DNA of 64,000 nt, from positions 186,001 to 250,000 of the forward strand of contig NZ_JBHTJT010000038.1 in assembly GCF_042676185.1 (NCBI RefSeq), in the 5' to 3' direction. Position 1 is the first letter of the stretch. Each line of letters begins with the position of its first letter. Origin of the DNA: Tropicimonas aquimaris (GTDB taxonomy: Bacteria; Pseudomonadota; Alphaproteobacteria; Rhodobacterales; Rhodobacteraceae). The position numbers and the translations under genes were made by a program. Below the pieces are notes generated by a model. That model searched no databases and was not told the origin of the DNA. It saw only the letters and a program-made list of their open reading frames with translations. Positions 15,998 to 23,945 of this stretch are shown here, one piece after another.

Positions 15998-17086
15998 TCA
16001 GTTGGTCGGCCCGGCCGTCCAGTCACGGACCGGTGCGTAGCCGGCGTCGCGGAGCTTGCCGAGATAGGCATTCAGCATCTCGGTGCCGGGCTCGCCCGCG
16101 TCATCGAGTTCCTTGGCCCATTCCGCCGCGATGTTGGGCATTGCCTCGGCCCAGGCCGCCCGGTCCTCGGGGCTCAGCTCGACGATGGTGCCGCCGGCGG
16201 CGACGTAGGCGTCCATGCTCTCGCCCGCGCGCTCCATCGCGATGCCGGCCACGTGGTCGCGATAGAGCACCGCCACCTCCTGCAGCACGCCCTTCGCCTC
16301 GTCGGGCAGACCGTCCCAGTAATCCTTGTTGACGGTGATCGTCTTGGTGTTCACCGCGCCGAGATCGGCCTTCAGCATGTAGGGCGCCACCTCCGCCATC
16401 TTGAAGGTCTGAGCCGCTTCCGGCCAGAGCAGGGCGAAGTCGGTCATGCCGGTCTGGACCATGTTGTAGAAATCGGTCAGACCGCCGCGCACACCCGCCG
16501 CATCCGGAATACCTTCGAGGTAGCGCAGGTTCATGCCCGCCCCTGCGACCTTGCCGCCCTCGATATCCTTCAGCGAGGCGATCTCGTTCTTCGAGAACAG
16601 CTGGTAGGAGTCCAGCACCACGCCGGTCGCCAGGTAGACCTGGTTCTGTGCCTCGAACTCCTTCTGCATGGTCGGGAATTCCTTGGCGATCTCGTCCACC
16701 GCCCGAGCCACCGCCACGGAATCGGCCGCCACGAAGGGCGTCACCGCCGAGATCGCCTGGCTGGGCAGCTTGGAGCTGTGGAAGATCGTGGTGACGACCC
16801 CGATATCGCCCAGGCCCAGCTTGATCCCGTCGAGCACGCCGCCCGGCTTGACGATGGAGCCGCCGTAGCTCTCCTGCCATTCCATTTCGTAGTTGCCGGT
16901 CTCCGCCAGGCGCTTGTCGACCTCGGGGATGAAGAAGTCGGTGAACTCCTGCACCCACAGCGCCTTGGCCGGGTAGCCGTCGATCACCACCGCGGTGATC
17001 TTCTCGGCGGCCAGCGCCGGGGTTGTCAGGGCAGTTGCCGCAAGAAGCCCGAGGGCTGCGGCCTTGGTCCGGATATTGATCATCAT
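15998..17086 (-). CDS. TRAP transporter periplasmic solute-binding protein (DctP family)
   Basis: A 362-residue exported protein. The signal peptide (about 1-25, ending in ALA-AEKI) starts at the tandem ATG at 17086, which follows a strong aagggagg ribosome site. The DctP body includes GDIGVVTTIFHSSKLP, an Arg-containing AGMNLRYLEGIPDAAG segment that should hold the ligand carboxylate, and GMTDFALLWPEAAQTF. The longer frame upstream overlaps the OsmC gene and is not coding. First TRAP gene of the operon. Confidence 0.9.
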   Translation of the reverse strand: MMINIRTKAAALGLLAATALTTPALAAEKITAVVIDGYPAKALWVQEFTDFFIPEVDKRLAETGNYEMEWQESYGGSIVKPGGVLDGIKLGLGDIGVVTTIFHSSKLPSQAISAVTPFVAADSVAVARAVDEIAKEFPTMQKEFEAQNQVYLATGVVLDSYQLFSKNEIASLKDIEGGKVAGAGMNLRYLEGIPDAAGVRGGLTDFYNMVQTGMTDFALLWPEAAQTFKMAEVAPYMLKADLGAVNTKTITVNKDYWDGLPDEAKGVLQEVAVLYRDHVAGIAMERAGESMDAYVAAGGTIVELSPEDRAAWAEAMPNIAAEWAKELDDAGEPGTEMLNAYLGKLRDAGYAPVRDWTAGPTN

Positions 17087-17112
17087 GTCCTCCCTTGATG
17101 TCACGTTCAGCG

Positions 17113-17568
17113 TCAGTTCCGGCGCCAGCGGATATCCAGTTTCGTTCCGGCGCCTTCGAAAAGTTTGGAGATCGCGCAGTACTTTGCGGTCTCCGCAGCC
17201 ACCCGGTCCAGCTCCTCCGCGCTGGCCGGGCCGTCGGCGGTCACCTGCAGCCGGATCGCGGTGAACGGCACCGCCACCTCCTGCTGAAGCAACACGCCCC
17301 GGCGGTCGAAGTCGACCTCCATCTCGAAACCCAGCTGCCCGATATCCACCCCGAGCGCCTCGGCGCATTTGTGGCCGATGGTGTTGGTGCAGCCGATCAG
17401 CGCCGCATAGGCCGTTTCGGTCGGCGAGAACCCGCGGTTGGTGCCGCCACGCTCCACCGGCTCGTCGATCTCGGCCGTCAGGTCGCGCACCGCCACCTCC
17501 ACGTGGGAATGGCTGCTCGCCGTCCCCCGCATCCGCACCGTGACCTGACTCTTCTGGCGAATGGCCAT
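17113..17568 (-). CDS. OsmC/Ohr-family protein
   Basis: A 151-residue protein. The two redox cysteines of the family are visible: Cys60 in AALIGC (within NRGFSPTETAYAALIGCT) and Cys131 in AKYCAISKL. The family reduces organic hydroperoxides with a thiol-based mechanism. It is flanked by a RutE-like reductase (9-bp gap) and the TRAP binding-protein gene, in the same operon as the ring-cleavage dioxygenase, so it may deal with peroxides or reactive acyl compounds formed during the pathway. The role is inferred from family and place only. Confidence 0.85.
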   Translation of the reverse strand: MAIRQKSQVTVRMRGTASSHSHVEVAVRDLTAEIDEPVERGGTNRGFSPTETAYAALIGCTNTIGHKCAEALGVDIGQLGFEMEVDFDRRGVLLQQEVAVPFTAIRLQVTADGPASAEELDRVAAETAKYCAISKLFEGAGTKLDIRWRRN

Positions 17569-17577
17569 CGCGCGCCC

Positions 17578-18243
17578 TTAGACGAATCTGCAGACCCGGT
17601 CGAACGGGAACCGCGGCAGCTTCTGGAACAGCGCCGTCTCGTCCGCGTAACCGAGGTTGAGCAGAAAGTTGGATCTCAGCGTGGTGCCGGCGAAGAACGC
17701 CTCGTCCACGATCTCGTTGGAAAAGCCCGACATCGCCCCGGTGTCGAGGCCCACGGCCCGCGCAGCGATCATGAAATAGGCCGCCTGCAGCGTCCCGTTG
17801 CGGAACGCCGTGGTCTCCGAATGCGCCGGTTTCCCCTCGAAATGCGGCCGGCGGTCCTCGTGCGGAAACAGGAACGGCAGCTCTTTCCAGAATTCGAGGT
17901 CATGGGCGATGATCACCGTCACCGGCGCCGACATCATCTTCTCCACGTTTTTCGCCTTCAGGGATGTCGCCAGCCGCGCCTTGGCCTCGGGGCTCTCCAC
18001 GAAGACGAACCGCGCCGGGCAGCAATTCATGCTGGTCGGCCCGCCGGCGGCGATCTCGTAGACCTCCTCCAGCAGCGCGCGCGGAACCGGGCGATCGGTC
18101 CAGGCGTAGTGCGAACGGGCGTCGCGCAGGATCAGGTCTATCGCGGCGTCGTCCAGCCGCTCGCAGGCGGCGCGCAGCTCACGCACCCGCTCCTGCGCCG
18201 CGGTCCGCGCCCGGGCCAAAGCCTCTCCAGTCAGCGCATTCAC
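17578..18243 (-). CDS. RutE-like nitroreductase-family reductase (malonic semialdehyde reductase-like)
   Basis: A 221-residue FMN-type reductase closest by eye to RutE/HadB: ARSHYAWTDRPVP, GGPTSMNCCPARFVFV, KNVEKMMSAPVTVIIAHD, ETTAFRNGTLQAAYFMIAARAVGLDTGAMSGF, and LNLGYAD. RutE reduces malonic semialdehyde to 3-hydroxypropionate in uracil breakdown; relatives reduce nitro groups. The start is a GTG at 18243 overlapping the stop of the FAH-family gene (GTGA). With malonate genes diverging nearby, a malonic semialdehyde intermediate is plausible, but nitro-aromatic reduction is an alternative. Confidence 0.82.
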   Translation of the reverse strand: MNALTGEALARARTAAQERVRELRAACERLDDAAIDLILRDARSHYAWTDRPVPRALLEEVYEIAAGGPTSMNCCPARFVFVESPEAKARLATSLKAKNVEKMMSAPVTVIIAHDLEFWKELPFLFPHEDRRPHFEGKPAHSETTAFRNGTLQAAYFMIAARAVGLDTGAMSGFSNEIVDEAFFAGTTLRSNFLLNLGYADETALFQKLPRFPFDRVCRFV

Positions 18244-19121
18244 TCGGCCGCCTCCGTATGTGCGATGTCCTCCTCGGCCACGATCGGGCTCGCGCAGATC
18301 CCGATGCCCTCGATCTCCGCCTCTACCGTCTCGCCCGGGCGCAGCCAGCGCGGCGGGGTCTTGGCATGACCAACCCCCGGCGGCGTGCCCATTGCGATCA
18401 TGTCGCCCGGCTCCAGCGTGGAATACTCGGAAACCGTCGCGATCGTCCGCGCCACCGACCACAGCATGTCCGAGGTCGTCGCGCTCTGCAGGATCTCGTC
18501 GCCCACACGGCTCTCGATCTTCAGGCCCACCGCCCCCTCGGGCAACTCGTCCGGCGTCACTACGTCCGGCCCGATCGGGCCCGTCGAGTCGAAGTTCTTG
18601 CCCGGCGTCCACTGGTGCGTCTTGCGCTGGTAATCCCGCACCGAACCGTCGTTGAAGATCGTGTAGCCGAACACATGCGACAGCGCCTCTTCTTCCGGGA
18701 TGTGCTTGCCGCCCTTGCCAATGATCACCATCAGCTCGACCTCGTAATCCAGACGCTCGGAGCAGCTCGGACGCACCATCGGTTCGCCTGCCGCCATAAG
18801 CGAGGTCTGGCAGCGCAGGAACAGCGCCGGATAGACCGGCACCTCGTAGCCGCCTTCCTTGATGTGATCGACGTAATTCAAGCCAAGGCACACCACCTTG
18901 CCGGGCCGCGCGATCGGCATCGCAGGCACAATGCTCGCCGCAGGAACCTTGTCCGCCCGCGAAATCGCCTCCGACAGGGACGCGACATTCACATCCCCCC
19001 GGATCAGACCCATCAGATCCGACCCCACAGATTCGTCCAACTCCGACAAACAAACCGCCACGTCACCGTCAACAAGATGAACGCCGAAGCCTGCCTCGCT
19101 CGTGCCGACCCTGAATCGCAT
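18240..19121 (-). CDS. Fumarylacetoacetate hydrolase (FAH) family protein
   Basis: A 293-residue enzyme with the FAH/HpaG fold: CLGLNYVDHIKEGGYEVP, LDYEVELMVIIGKGGK (metal-ligand Glu residues), FGYTIFNDGSVRDYQ, NFDSTGPIGP, and GTPPGVGHAKTPP near the end. Members hydrolyse, hydrate or decarboxylate beta-diketo and oxo-acid products of aromatic ring cleavage with Mg2+ or Ca2+. The ATG at 19121 is chosen because a gggag ribosome site precedes it and the family N-terminus begins there; an in-frame ATG at 19151 lacks this. It is the first gene of the eight-gene minus-strand operon and shares the promoter region with the divergent YCII gene. Confidence 0.87.
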   Translation of the reverse strand: MRFRVGTSEAGFGVHLVDGDVAVCLSELDESVGSDLMGLIRGDVNVASLSEAISRADKVPAASIVPAMPIARPGKVVCLGLNYVDHIKEGGYEVPVYPALFLRCQTSLMAAGEPMVRPSCSERLDYEVELMVIIGKGGKHIPEEEALSHVFGYTIFNDGSVRDYQRKTHQWTPGKNFDSTGPIGPDVVTPDELPEGAVGLKIESRVGDEILQSATTSDMLWSVARTIATVSEYSTLEPGDMIAMGTPPGVGHAKTPPRWLRPGETVEAEIEGIGICASPIVAEEDIAHTEAAE

Positions 19122-19166
19122 CCCCGCTCCCTTTCCTGTCTGCTTGCTCAAGTTTTGCTGATTATA

Positions 19167-19211
19167 TTTCCCGTTGTCAAATAAAATCGATATTTTATGA
19201 TCAACGGGAAA
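19167..19211. promoter_or_regulatory. Nested palindrome in the divergent catabolic promoter region
   Basis: Outer perfect 10-bp arms TTTCCCGTTG (19167-19176) and CAACGGGAAA (19202-19211) enclose inner 7-bp arms ATAAAAT (19181-19187) and ATTTTAT (19192-19198). Both pairs share nearly the same centre (about 19189). The stretch is very AT-rich within a GC-rich region and lies between the divergent FAH-led and YCII-led operons, just before the YCII ribosome site. It has the form of a strong operator for a dimeric regulator controlling both operons. Confidence 0.6.
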
Positions 19212-19225
19212 ATAAGGAGGAAATC

Positions 19226-19612
19226 ATGCCTACATGGAACGACTACAAACGGCAGGCGCGGGAGCGCGGTGCCCTTGCGTTTGAACTGTTCATCGTCCGC
19301 TCGACCCCCGCGAGGCCGCCCGAAGAGCTCGCCGCGATGCTGCCGGAGCACCTCGCCTATCAGGCGAGACAGGAAGCCGCGGGAAACCTCGTGCTGGCCG
19401 GACCGGTCTCGGACCCCACGGGTGATATGCTCCAGGGCGAGGGATTGATCATCTATCGCGCCGAATCGCTGGAGGCGGCGCGTGCGCTGGCCGAGGCGGA
19501 TCCGATGCACGCCTCAGGGGCCCGCAGCTTCGACATCCGGCGCTGGCTGGTGAACGAAGGAAACCTGACCCTCTCGGTCGGGCTGTCCGGCCAGCGCGTC
19601 ACCCTGAGCTAG
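19226..19612 (+). CDS. YCII-family protein
   Basis: A 128-residue small protein with the YCII ferredoxin-like fold: FELFIVRSTP, a His in MLPEHLAYQ, AGNLVLAGPVSD, EGLIIYRAESLEAARALAEADPMH. The conserved His and Asp and the late ADPMH are family marks. YCII domains occur as enzymes on chlorinated or lactone ring-cleavage products (TftG-type) and as accessory proteins. A strong ribosome site (aaggagg) supports the ATG at 19226. It leads the malonate genes and is divergent from the ring-cleavage operon, so it may convert a pathway intermediate. Confidence 0.8.
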   Translation: MPTWNDYKRQARERGALAFELFIVRSTPARPPEELAAMLPEHLAYQARQEAAGNLVLAGPVSDPTGDMLQGEGLIIYRAESLEAARALAEADPMHASGARSFDIRRWLVNEGNLTLSVGLSGQRVTLS

Positions 19613-19693
19613 CCTGGCCACGCGCATGTCCCGGCACCCACCCCGGCCACGCCAGGCCACACGTTCCTTGTCCCCAGTTCCGGGAGTTTCAAC

Positions 19694-20941
19694 ATGACAC
19701 TTCTCGCCGATCTCCTCTCGACGGTTTTCGAACGCCGCTACCGCGAACTGGTGCCGAACCGACGTGACGGGCGCAGCCCCGAGCAACTCGCGCGCGCCCT
19801 TGTCGGGGCGACCGGCGAGATCTCCGGCCGCGCGCTCACCTCCGAGATACTCGCCCGGTTCCGCACCATGTCGGACGATGAAAAGCGAAGCTTTTTCCGT
19901 CACATCGCGACCGACATGAATATCGATCCCGAGGCTGTTCGCAGCACGCTCGACGCCTATGAGCACGCGCCTTCCCGGGACAGCTACCGCGCCTTCATCG
20001 CCGCCTCGGAGCCACGCCGGCAGGAGCTGATCCGGCGGCTGAACCAGGTGCCGGGAGCCACCGCCGAGCTGGTGCGGATGCGCGCAGACCTGCTGCGTCT
20101 CGGACGCGGCGAGCCGGAGCTGGAGGCGCTCGACCTCGATTTCCGGCATCTCTTCTCCTCCTGGTTCAACCGCGGGTTCCTGGTGCTGCGCCCGATCAGC
20201 TGGAAGAGCCCGGCAAACATTCTCGAGAAGATCATCGCCTACGAGGCCGTGCACGCGATCGACAGCTGGGCCGACCTGCGCCGCCGTCTGGAGCCGAGCG
20301 ACCGGCGCTGCTTTGCCTTCTTCCACCCGGCAATGCCGGACGATCCGCTGATCTTCGTCCAGGTGGCCCTCACCCAGGGCATTCCCGGCTCGGTGCAGGC
20401 GCTGCTGGCCGAGGATCGCAAGCCGCTGGCCGCCGAGGCCGCCGACACGGCGACTTTCTACTCGATCTCGAATTGCCAGGCGGGGCTGGCGAGCATCAGC
20501 TTCGGCAATTCGCTGATCAAGCAGGTCGCGCGCGACCTTGCCGCCGAACTGGGCGGGCTCAAGACCTTCGTGACCCTTTCGCCGATTCCCGGCCTGACAG
20601 CCTGGCTGGAGCGCGAGGGGCGCGACTGGAAAGGCGCCGATGCGGCCCGGATGCGCAGCATCGCCGCCGATTACTTGCTCAACGCCAAACGGGCAGACGG
20701 CCAGCCCGTCGACCCGGTGGCGCGCTTCCACCTTGGCAACGGCGCCATCGTGCATGACGTTCACGCCAATGCCGACACCTCTGAAAAGGGACTCACGCAA
20801 TCCGGCGGCACCATGGTCAATTACATCTACAAACTGCCGCAGATCGCGCAGAACCACGAGAAATACGCCACGACGCACGAGGTCATCGCCGCCCCCGCCG
20901 TTGTCTCCCTCGCCAACGCGCTGTCCCGATCGAGGGCTTGA
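19694..20941 (+). CDS. matA: Malonyl-CoA decarboxylase
   Basis: A 415-residue enzyme matching the malonyl-CoA decarboxylase family along its length: a helical N-terminal domain (1-140), then a GNAT-like catalytic domain with HPAMPDDPLIFVQVAL (His211), SISNCQAGL (257-265), SFGNSLIKQV, FVTLSPIPG and FHLGNGA. It releases CO2 from malonyl-CoA to give acetyl-CoA. It is followed by malonyl-CoA synthetase with a 13-bp gap, the arrangement of the rhizobial mat operon. There is no sign of a mitochondrial-like leader. The product is probably cytoplasmic. Confidence 0.93.
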   Translation: MTLLADLLSTVFERRYRELVPNRRDGRSPEQLARALVGATGEISGRALTSEILARFRTMSDDEKRSFFRHIATDMNIDPEAVRSTLDAYEHAPSRDSYRAFIAASEPRRQELIRRLNQVPGATAELVRMRADLLRLGRGEPELEALDLDFRHLFSSWFNRGFLVLRPISWKSPANILEKIIAYEAVHAIDSWADLRRRLEPSDRRCFAFFHPAMPDDPLIFVQVALTQGIPGSVQALLAEDRKPLAAEAADTATFYSISNCQAGLASISFGNSLIKQVARDLAAELGGLKTFVTLSPIPGLTAWLEREGRDWKGADAARMRSIAADYLLNAKRADGQPVDPVARFHLGNGAIVHDVHANADTSEKGLTQSGGTMVNYIYKLPQIAQNHEKYATTHEVIAAPAVVSLANALSRSRA

Positions 20942-20954
20942 GAAAGGTATCCCA

Positions 20955-22472
20955 ATGGCAAACCCGCTCTACGACGAGTTCTTCGGCACCCATGCCGGCA
21001 AATCCGCACCCTTCCTGCACCTGCCCGCCGGCGAGACGCTGAGCTACCAGGCCTTCCTCGACATGGCGGCCCGGATCGCCAACGCGCTGGTCGAGATCGG
21101 CCTCGCCCCCGGTGACAGGGTGGCCGCGCAGGTCCGCAAGACCCCCGAGGCGCTGGCGCTCTATGCCGCCTGCGCCCAGGCCGGGATGGTCTTTCTGCCG
21201 CTCAACACCGCATACACGGTGGACGAGCTGTCCTATTTCGTCGAGGACAGCGGCGCGCGGCTGCTCGTCTGCGATCCGGAGAGCCGCGAGGGGCTTGCCC
21301 CCCTTGCGGAACGGCTCGGGACAGCGCTGGAGACGCTCGATGGCGATGGCAATGGCAGCCTTTCGGACCGCGCGCGCCGTCAGCCCGCAGAGTTCGAGAC
21401 CGTGCCGCGCGACGGCGAGGATCTGGCGGCCTTCCTCTACACCTCCGGCACCACCGGGCGCTCCAAGGGGGCGATGCTGACGCAGAACAACCTTCTGTCG
21501 AACGCCCGCACCCTCGTGCGTGAATGGCGTTTCACCTCCGATGACGTGCTGATCCACGCGCTGCCAATCTTTCACACCCATGGGCTCTTTGTCGCCACCA
21601 ACGTGACGCTGGTGGCCGGGGGCAGCATGATCTTCCTGCCGGGCTTCGACCGCGACCGCATCATCGAGATGATGCCGAAGGCGACCGCGCTGATGGGGGT
21701 GCCGACGTTCTACACCCGGCTGCTGGACGATCCGCGGCTGAACCGGGAACTCGCCGCCCACATGCGCCTGTTCGTCTCGGGCTCGGCGCCGCTGCTGGCG
21801 GAGACGCATGTCCAGTTCGAGGCGCGCACTGGCCACCGCATTCTCGAACGCTACGGAATGACCGAGACCAACATGAACACCTCGAACCCCTACGAGGGAG
21901 AGCGCCGTGCCGGCACGGTCGGCTTCCCGCTGCCCGGGGTCGAGCTGCTGATCACCGACCCCGCCAGCGGCGAGCCCCTGCCATCCGGCGAGGTGGGCCA
22001 GATCGAGGTGCGGGGTCCGAACGTGTTCAAGGGCTATTGGCAGATGCCGGAGAAGACCGCCGCCGAACTGCGCGCCAACGGCTTCTTCATCACCGGCGAT
22101 CTCGGCAAGGTCGACGCCGACGGCTACGTCCATATCGTCGGACGCAACAAGGACCTGATCATTTCCGGCGGGTACAACATCTACCCCAAGGAGATCGAAC
22201 TGGTGCTGGACGAGCAGCCGGGCGTGCTGGAAAGCGCGGTCATCGGCGTGCCGCATCCCGATTTCGGCGAAACGGTCTTGGGGCTGGTGGTTCCGGAACG
22301 AGGGGCGGAGCCGGATCTCGACACGATCATGGAGAGCGTGCGCGGCGCGCTGGCCCGGTTCAAACATCCCCGCCGGCTGCTCGTGATCGACGAGTTGCCG
22401 CGAAACACAATGGGCAAGGTCCAGAAGAACATGCTGAGGGATCAATACCAGGACATGTTCACTCACGCCTGA
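20955..22472 (+). CDS. matB: Malonyl-CoA synthetase (acyl-adenylating)
   Basis: A 505-residue AMP-binding enzyme. Core motifs in order: LYTSGTTGRSKGAML (phosphate loop), YGMTETNM, TGDLGKVDADGYVHIVGRNKD, and the C-terminal catalytic Lys in PRNTMGKVQK. The similarity is to MatB, which makes malonyl-CoA from malonate, CoA and ATP. The ATG at 20955 begins the family N-terminus (MANPLYDEFF); the frame extending back to 20640 lies over matA and is not coding. Together with matA it turns malonate or a malonate-yielding pathway into acetyl-CoA. Confidence 0.92.
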   Translation: MANPLYDEFFGTHAGKSAPFLHLPAGETLSYQAFLDMAARIANALVEIGLAPGDRVAAQVRKTPEALALYAACAQAGMVFLPLNTAYTVDELSYFVEDSGARLLVCDPESREGLAPLAERLGTALETLDGDGNGSLSDRARRQPAEFETVPRDGEDLAAFLYTSGTTGRSKGAMLTQNNLLSNARTLVREWRFTSDDVLIHALPIFHTHGLFVATNVTLVAGGSMIFLPGFDRDRIIEMMPKATALMGVPTFYTRLLDDPRLNRELAAHMRLFVSGSAPLLAETHVQFEARTGHRILERYGMTETNMNTSNPYEGERRAGTVGFPLPGVELLITDPASGEPLPSGEVGQIEVRGPNVFKGYWQMPEKTAAELRANGFFITGDLGKVDADGYVHIVGRNKDLIISGGYNIYPKEIELVLDEQPGVLESAVIGVPHPDFGETVLGLVVPERGAEPDLDTIMESVRGALARFKHPRRLLVIDELPRNTMGKVQKNMLRDQYQDMFTHA

Positions 22473-22490
22473 GCTCTCAGGAAACCAATT

Positions 22491-22525
22491 GTGTGTCAGC
22501 GGCTTGCATGCACCTGCTGACACAC
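22491..22525. repeat. 35-bp structured inverted repeat between convergent genes
   Basis: Perfect 10-bp arms GTGTGTCAGC (22491-22500) and GCTGACACAC (22516-22525) enclose a 15-bp core that contains the palindrome TGCATGCA (22505-22512). It lies between matB and the end of the decayed pxpA. It could be a bidirectional terminator, although it lacks T-tracts, or a scar left by the event that truncated pxpA. Confidence 0.6.
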
Positions 22526-22529
22526 CACA

Positions 22530-22934
22530 TCAAGCGAATGGCGCGCGCCGTGAAAATGGCTGCGCTGTTCTGGCCAGCACCATGCCAATGATCTCCGGAT
22601 TGACGGAACGCGCGCCGTGCAGCTTGATGTGCTGCACCTGCCCGCCCGCTGCGCGCGCGATCGCCCGGACCATGCCAAGCTGATGGCGCACGAGGTTGCC
22701 GAGATTCTCGCCCGCTATGTCCATGCGTCGGCGACAGAAGCCCTGCAGGTCGGGGAATACGGGATGCACACCGCCGCCCACGTCGCCTGCCACCGCAACG
22801 GCCATGACGTCCCAGTCGCCGGCGTGCAAGCCGCAGGCTATGTTGGTCGAGGTCACGATGTTGAGCAGCGCCGTATCGTTCCCAATCGGCAAGGAGCCGA
22901 AGCCCGCGCCCATGTCCGCACTCGGATCGTTCCT
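22530..22934 (-). pseudogene. pxpA: Decayed 5-oxoprolinase subunit A (LamB/YcsF family)
   Basis: The frame from the stop of pxpC onwards still reads like the PxpA N-terminus, but its start codon appears to be AGG (22932-22934) instead of ATG. The conserved start (normally x-D-L-N-A-D-x-G-E-G) reads N-D-P-S-A-D-M-G-A-G, so Asn and Glu positions are changed. NIACGLHAGD and HPVFPDLQGF remain, with a few residues missing between them. After HIKLHGA the chain runs out within 25 residues, against about 250 residues in intact members. At 22913 there is an internal ATG without a clear ribosome site. The gene cannot encode a working subunit. It was the last gene of the pxpB-pxpC operon. Confidence 0.82.
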
Positions 22935-23945
22935 TTACAGGTCGTCGCCCGCGGTCACGCCGCTTACGAGTTGAAAGGCGAGCAGGTCGCGAATGTCTTC
23001 CACCTGCCGGATCAACGGACTGAGGCCGCCGCGCAGGCCCGCCCTCCGTTGGGCCTCGGCCCGCTCGATCGCCCTCGCCTCCTGCCGCGTCGCGAACACG
23101 AACCGCAGCGACGTGCCGGCGCTGGCCTGCGCCACGCGCGGCAGGTCCGCCGGCAGCACCGTGCCGATCCGGGGATAGCCTCCCGTGGTCTGGCATTCCG
23201 CGAGTAGCACGAAAGGCGTGCCGTCGCCGGTGATCTGCACGTCGCCGGGCACGATCACTTCCGACAGCACGCTCAGGCCGGTCTCGTCGTGGAACCCGGG
23301 GCCATCGAAGAGCAGCCGCACGCCCATCCGGTTGCCGCGGGTGTCGCGGTGAAATTCCGTCGCCTGGAACCGTTTCAGTTCCGCCTCGGGGAAGCGTTCC
23401 GTCTGGAGGCTCGGCACGAGGCGCACCGTCCCGCCTTCGAACCGAGGCTGCGGGTCGAGCCGGTACCCGACCTGGGCGCGCGTATCCGGGCCGACCGGAA
23501 GCTCGCATCCGGAATGCACCGGGCCAAAGATGCCCGCCGCAAGATGCGCGGACCGGGAGCCGAGGCGCTCGGGCGTCGCGATCCCGCCGCCGACGTGCAG
23601 ATAGCCATAGCTGCCACTCTCCGCCCCGCCGATGGCAAGCCTCGCGCCCTGCGGCAGCAGGTGGCTCGCGTTCCAGGCGAGGCGCACCCCGTCGAGCCGC
23701 GCCCGCATCGGCGCGCCGGTCAGCGCGATGCGCATGTCCTCGGTCGCCTCGAACTCGCCGCCCATCCCCACCATCTCCAGCGCCGCGAGCCCCTCGGGCT
23801 GGCCCAGCAGCACCGCGCCCTCGGCCAGCGCCAGCCGGTCCGCCGCGCCACCACGGGAGACGCCGGAGACGAGGTATCCCGGCCGGCCAAGATCCTGCAC
23901 GGTCAGGTTCGGCCCGCCACGGTGGATGATCAGCGCCCGGCTCAC
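22935..23945 (-). CDS. pxpC: 5-oxoprolinase subunit C (KipA-type carboxyltransferase domain)
   Basis: A 336-residue protein of the biotin-dependent carboxyltransferase-like (AHS2/KipA) family: VQDLGRPGYLVSGVSRGGAAD at the N-terminus, LTGAPMRARLDG, SYGYLHVGGGI, ATEFHRDTRGNRMGVRL and QTTGGYPRIGTV. With PxpA and PxpB it forms the ATP-dependent enzyme that opens 5-oxoproline to glutamate. Its start overlaps the end of pxpB by four bases. The partner PxpA next door is a relic, so function depends on another pxpA copy elsewhere. Confidence 0.9.
   Translation of the reverse strand: MSRALIIHRGGPNLTVQDLGRPGYLVSGVSRGGAADRLALAEGAVLLGQPEGLAALEMVGMGGEFEATEDMRIALTGAPMRARLDGVRLAWNASHLLPQGARLAIGGAESGSYGYLHVGGGIATPERLGSRSAHLAAGIFGPVHSGCELPVGPDTRAQVGYRLDPQPRFEGGTVRLVPSLQTERFPEAELKRFQATEFHRDTRGNRMGVRLLFDGPGFHDETGLSVLSEVIVPGDVQITGDGTPFVLLAECQTTGGYPRIGTVLPADLPRVAQASAGTSLRFVFATRQEARAIERAEAQRRAGLRGGLSPLIRQVEDIRDLLAFQLVSGVTAGDDL

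Noticed and set aside
20883..22523. Long minus-strand frame over matB
   Set aside because: Shadow of a clear AMP-binding enzyme; no start signal and no domain.
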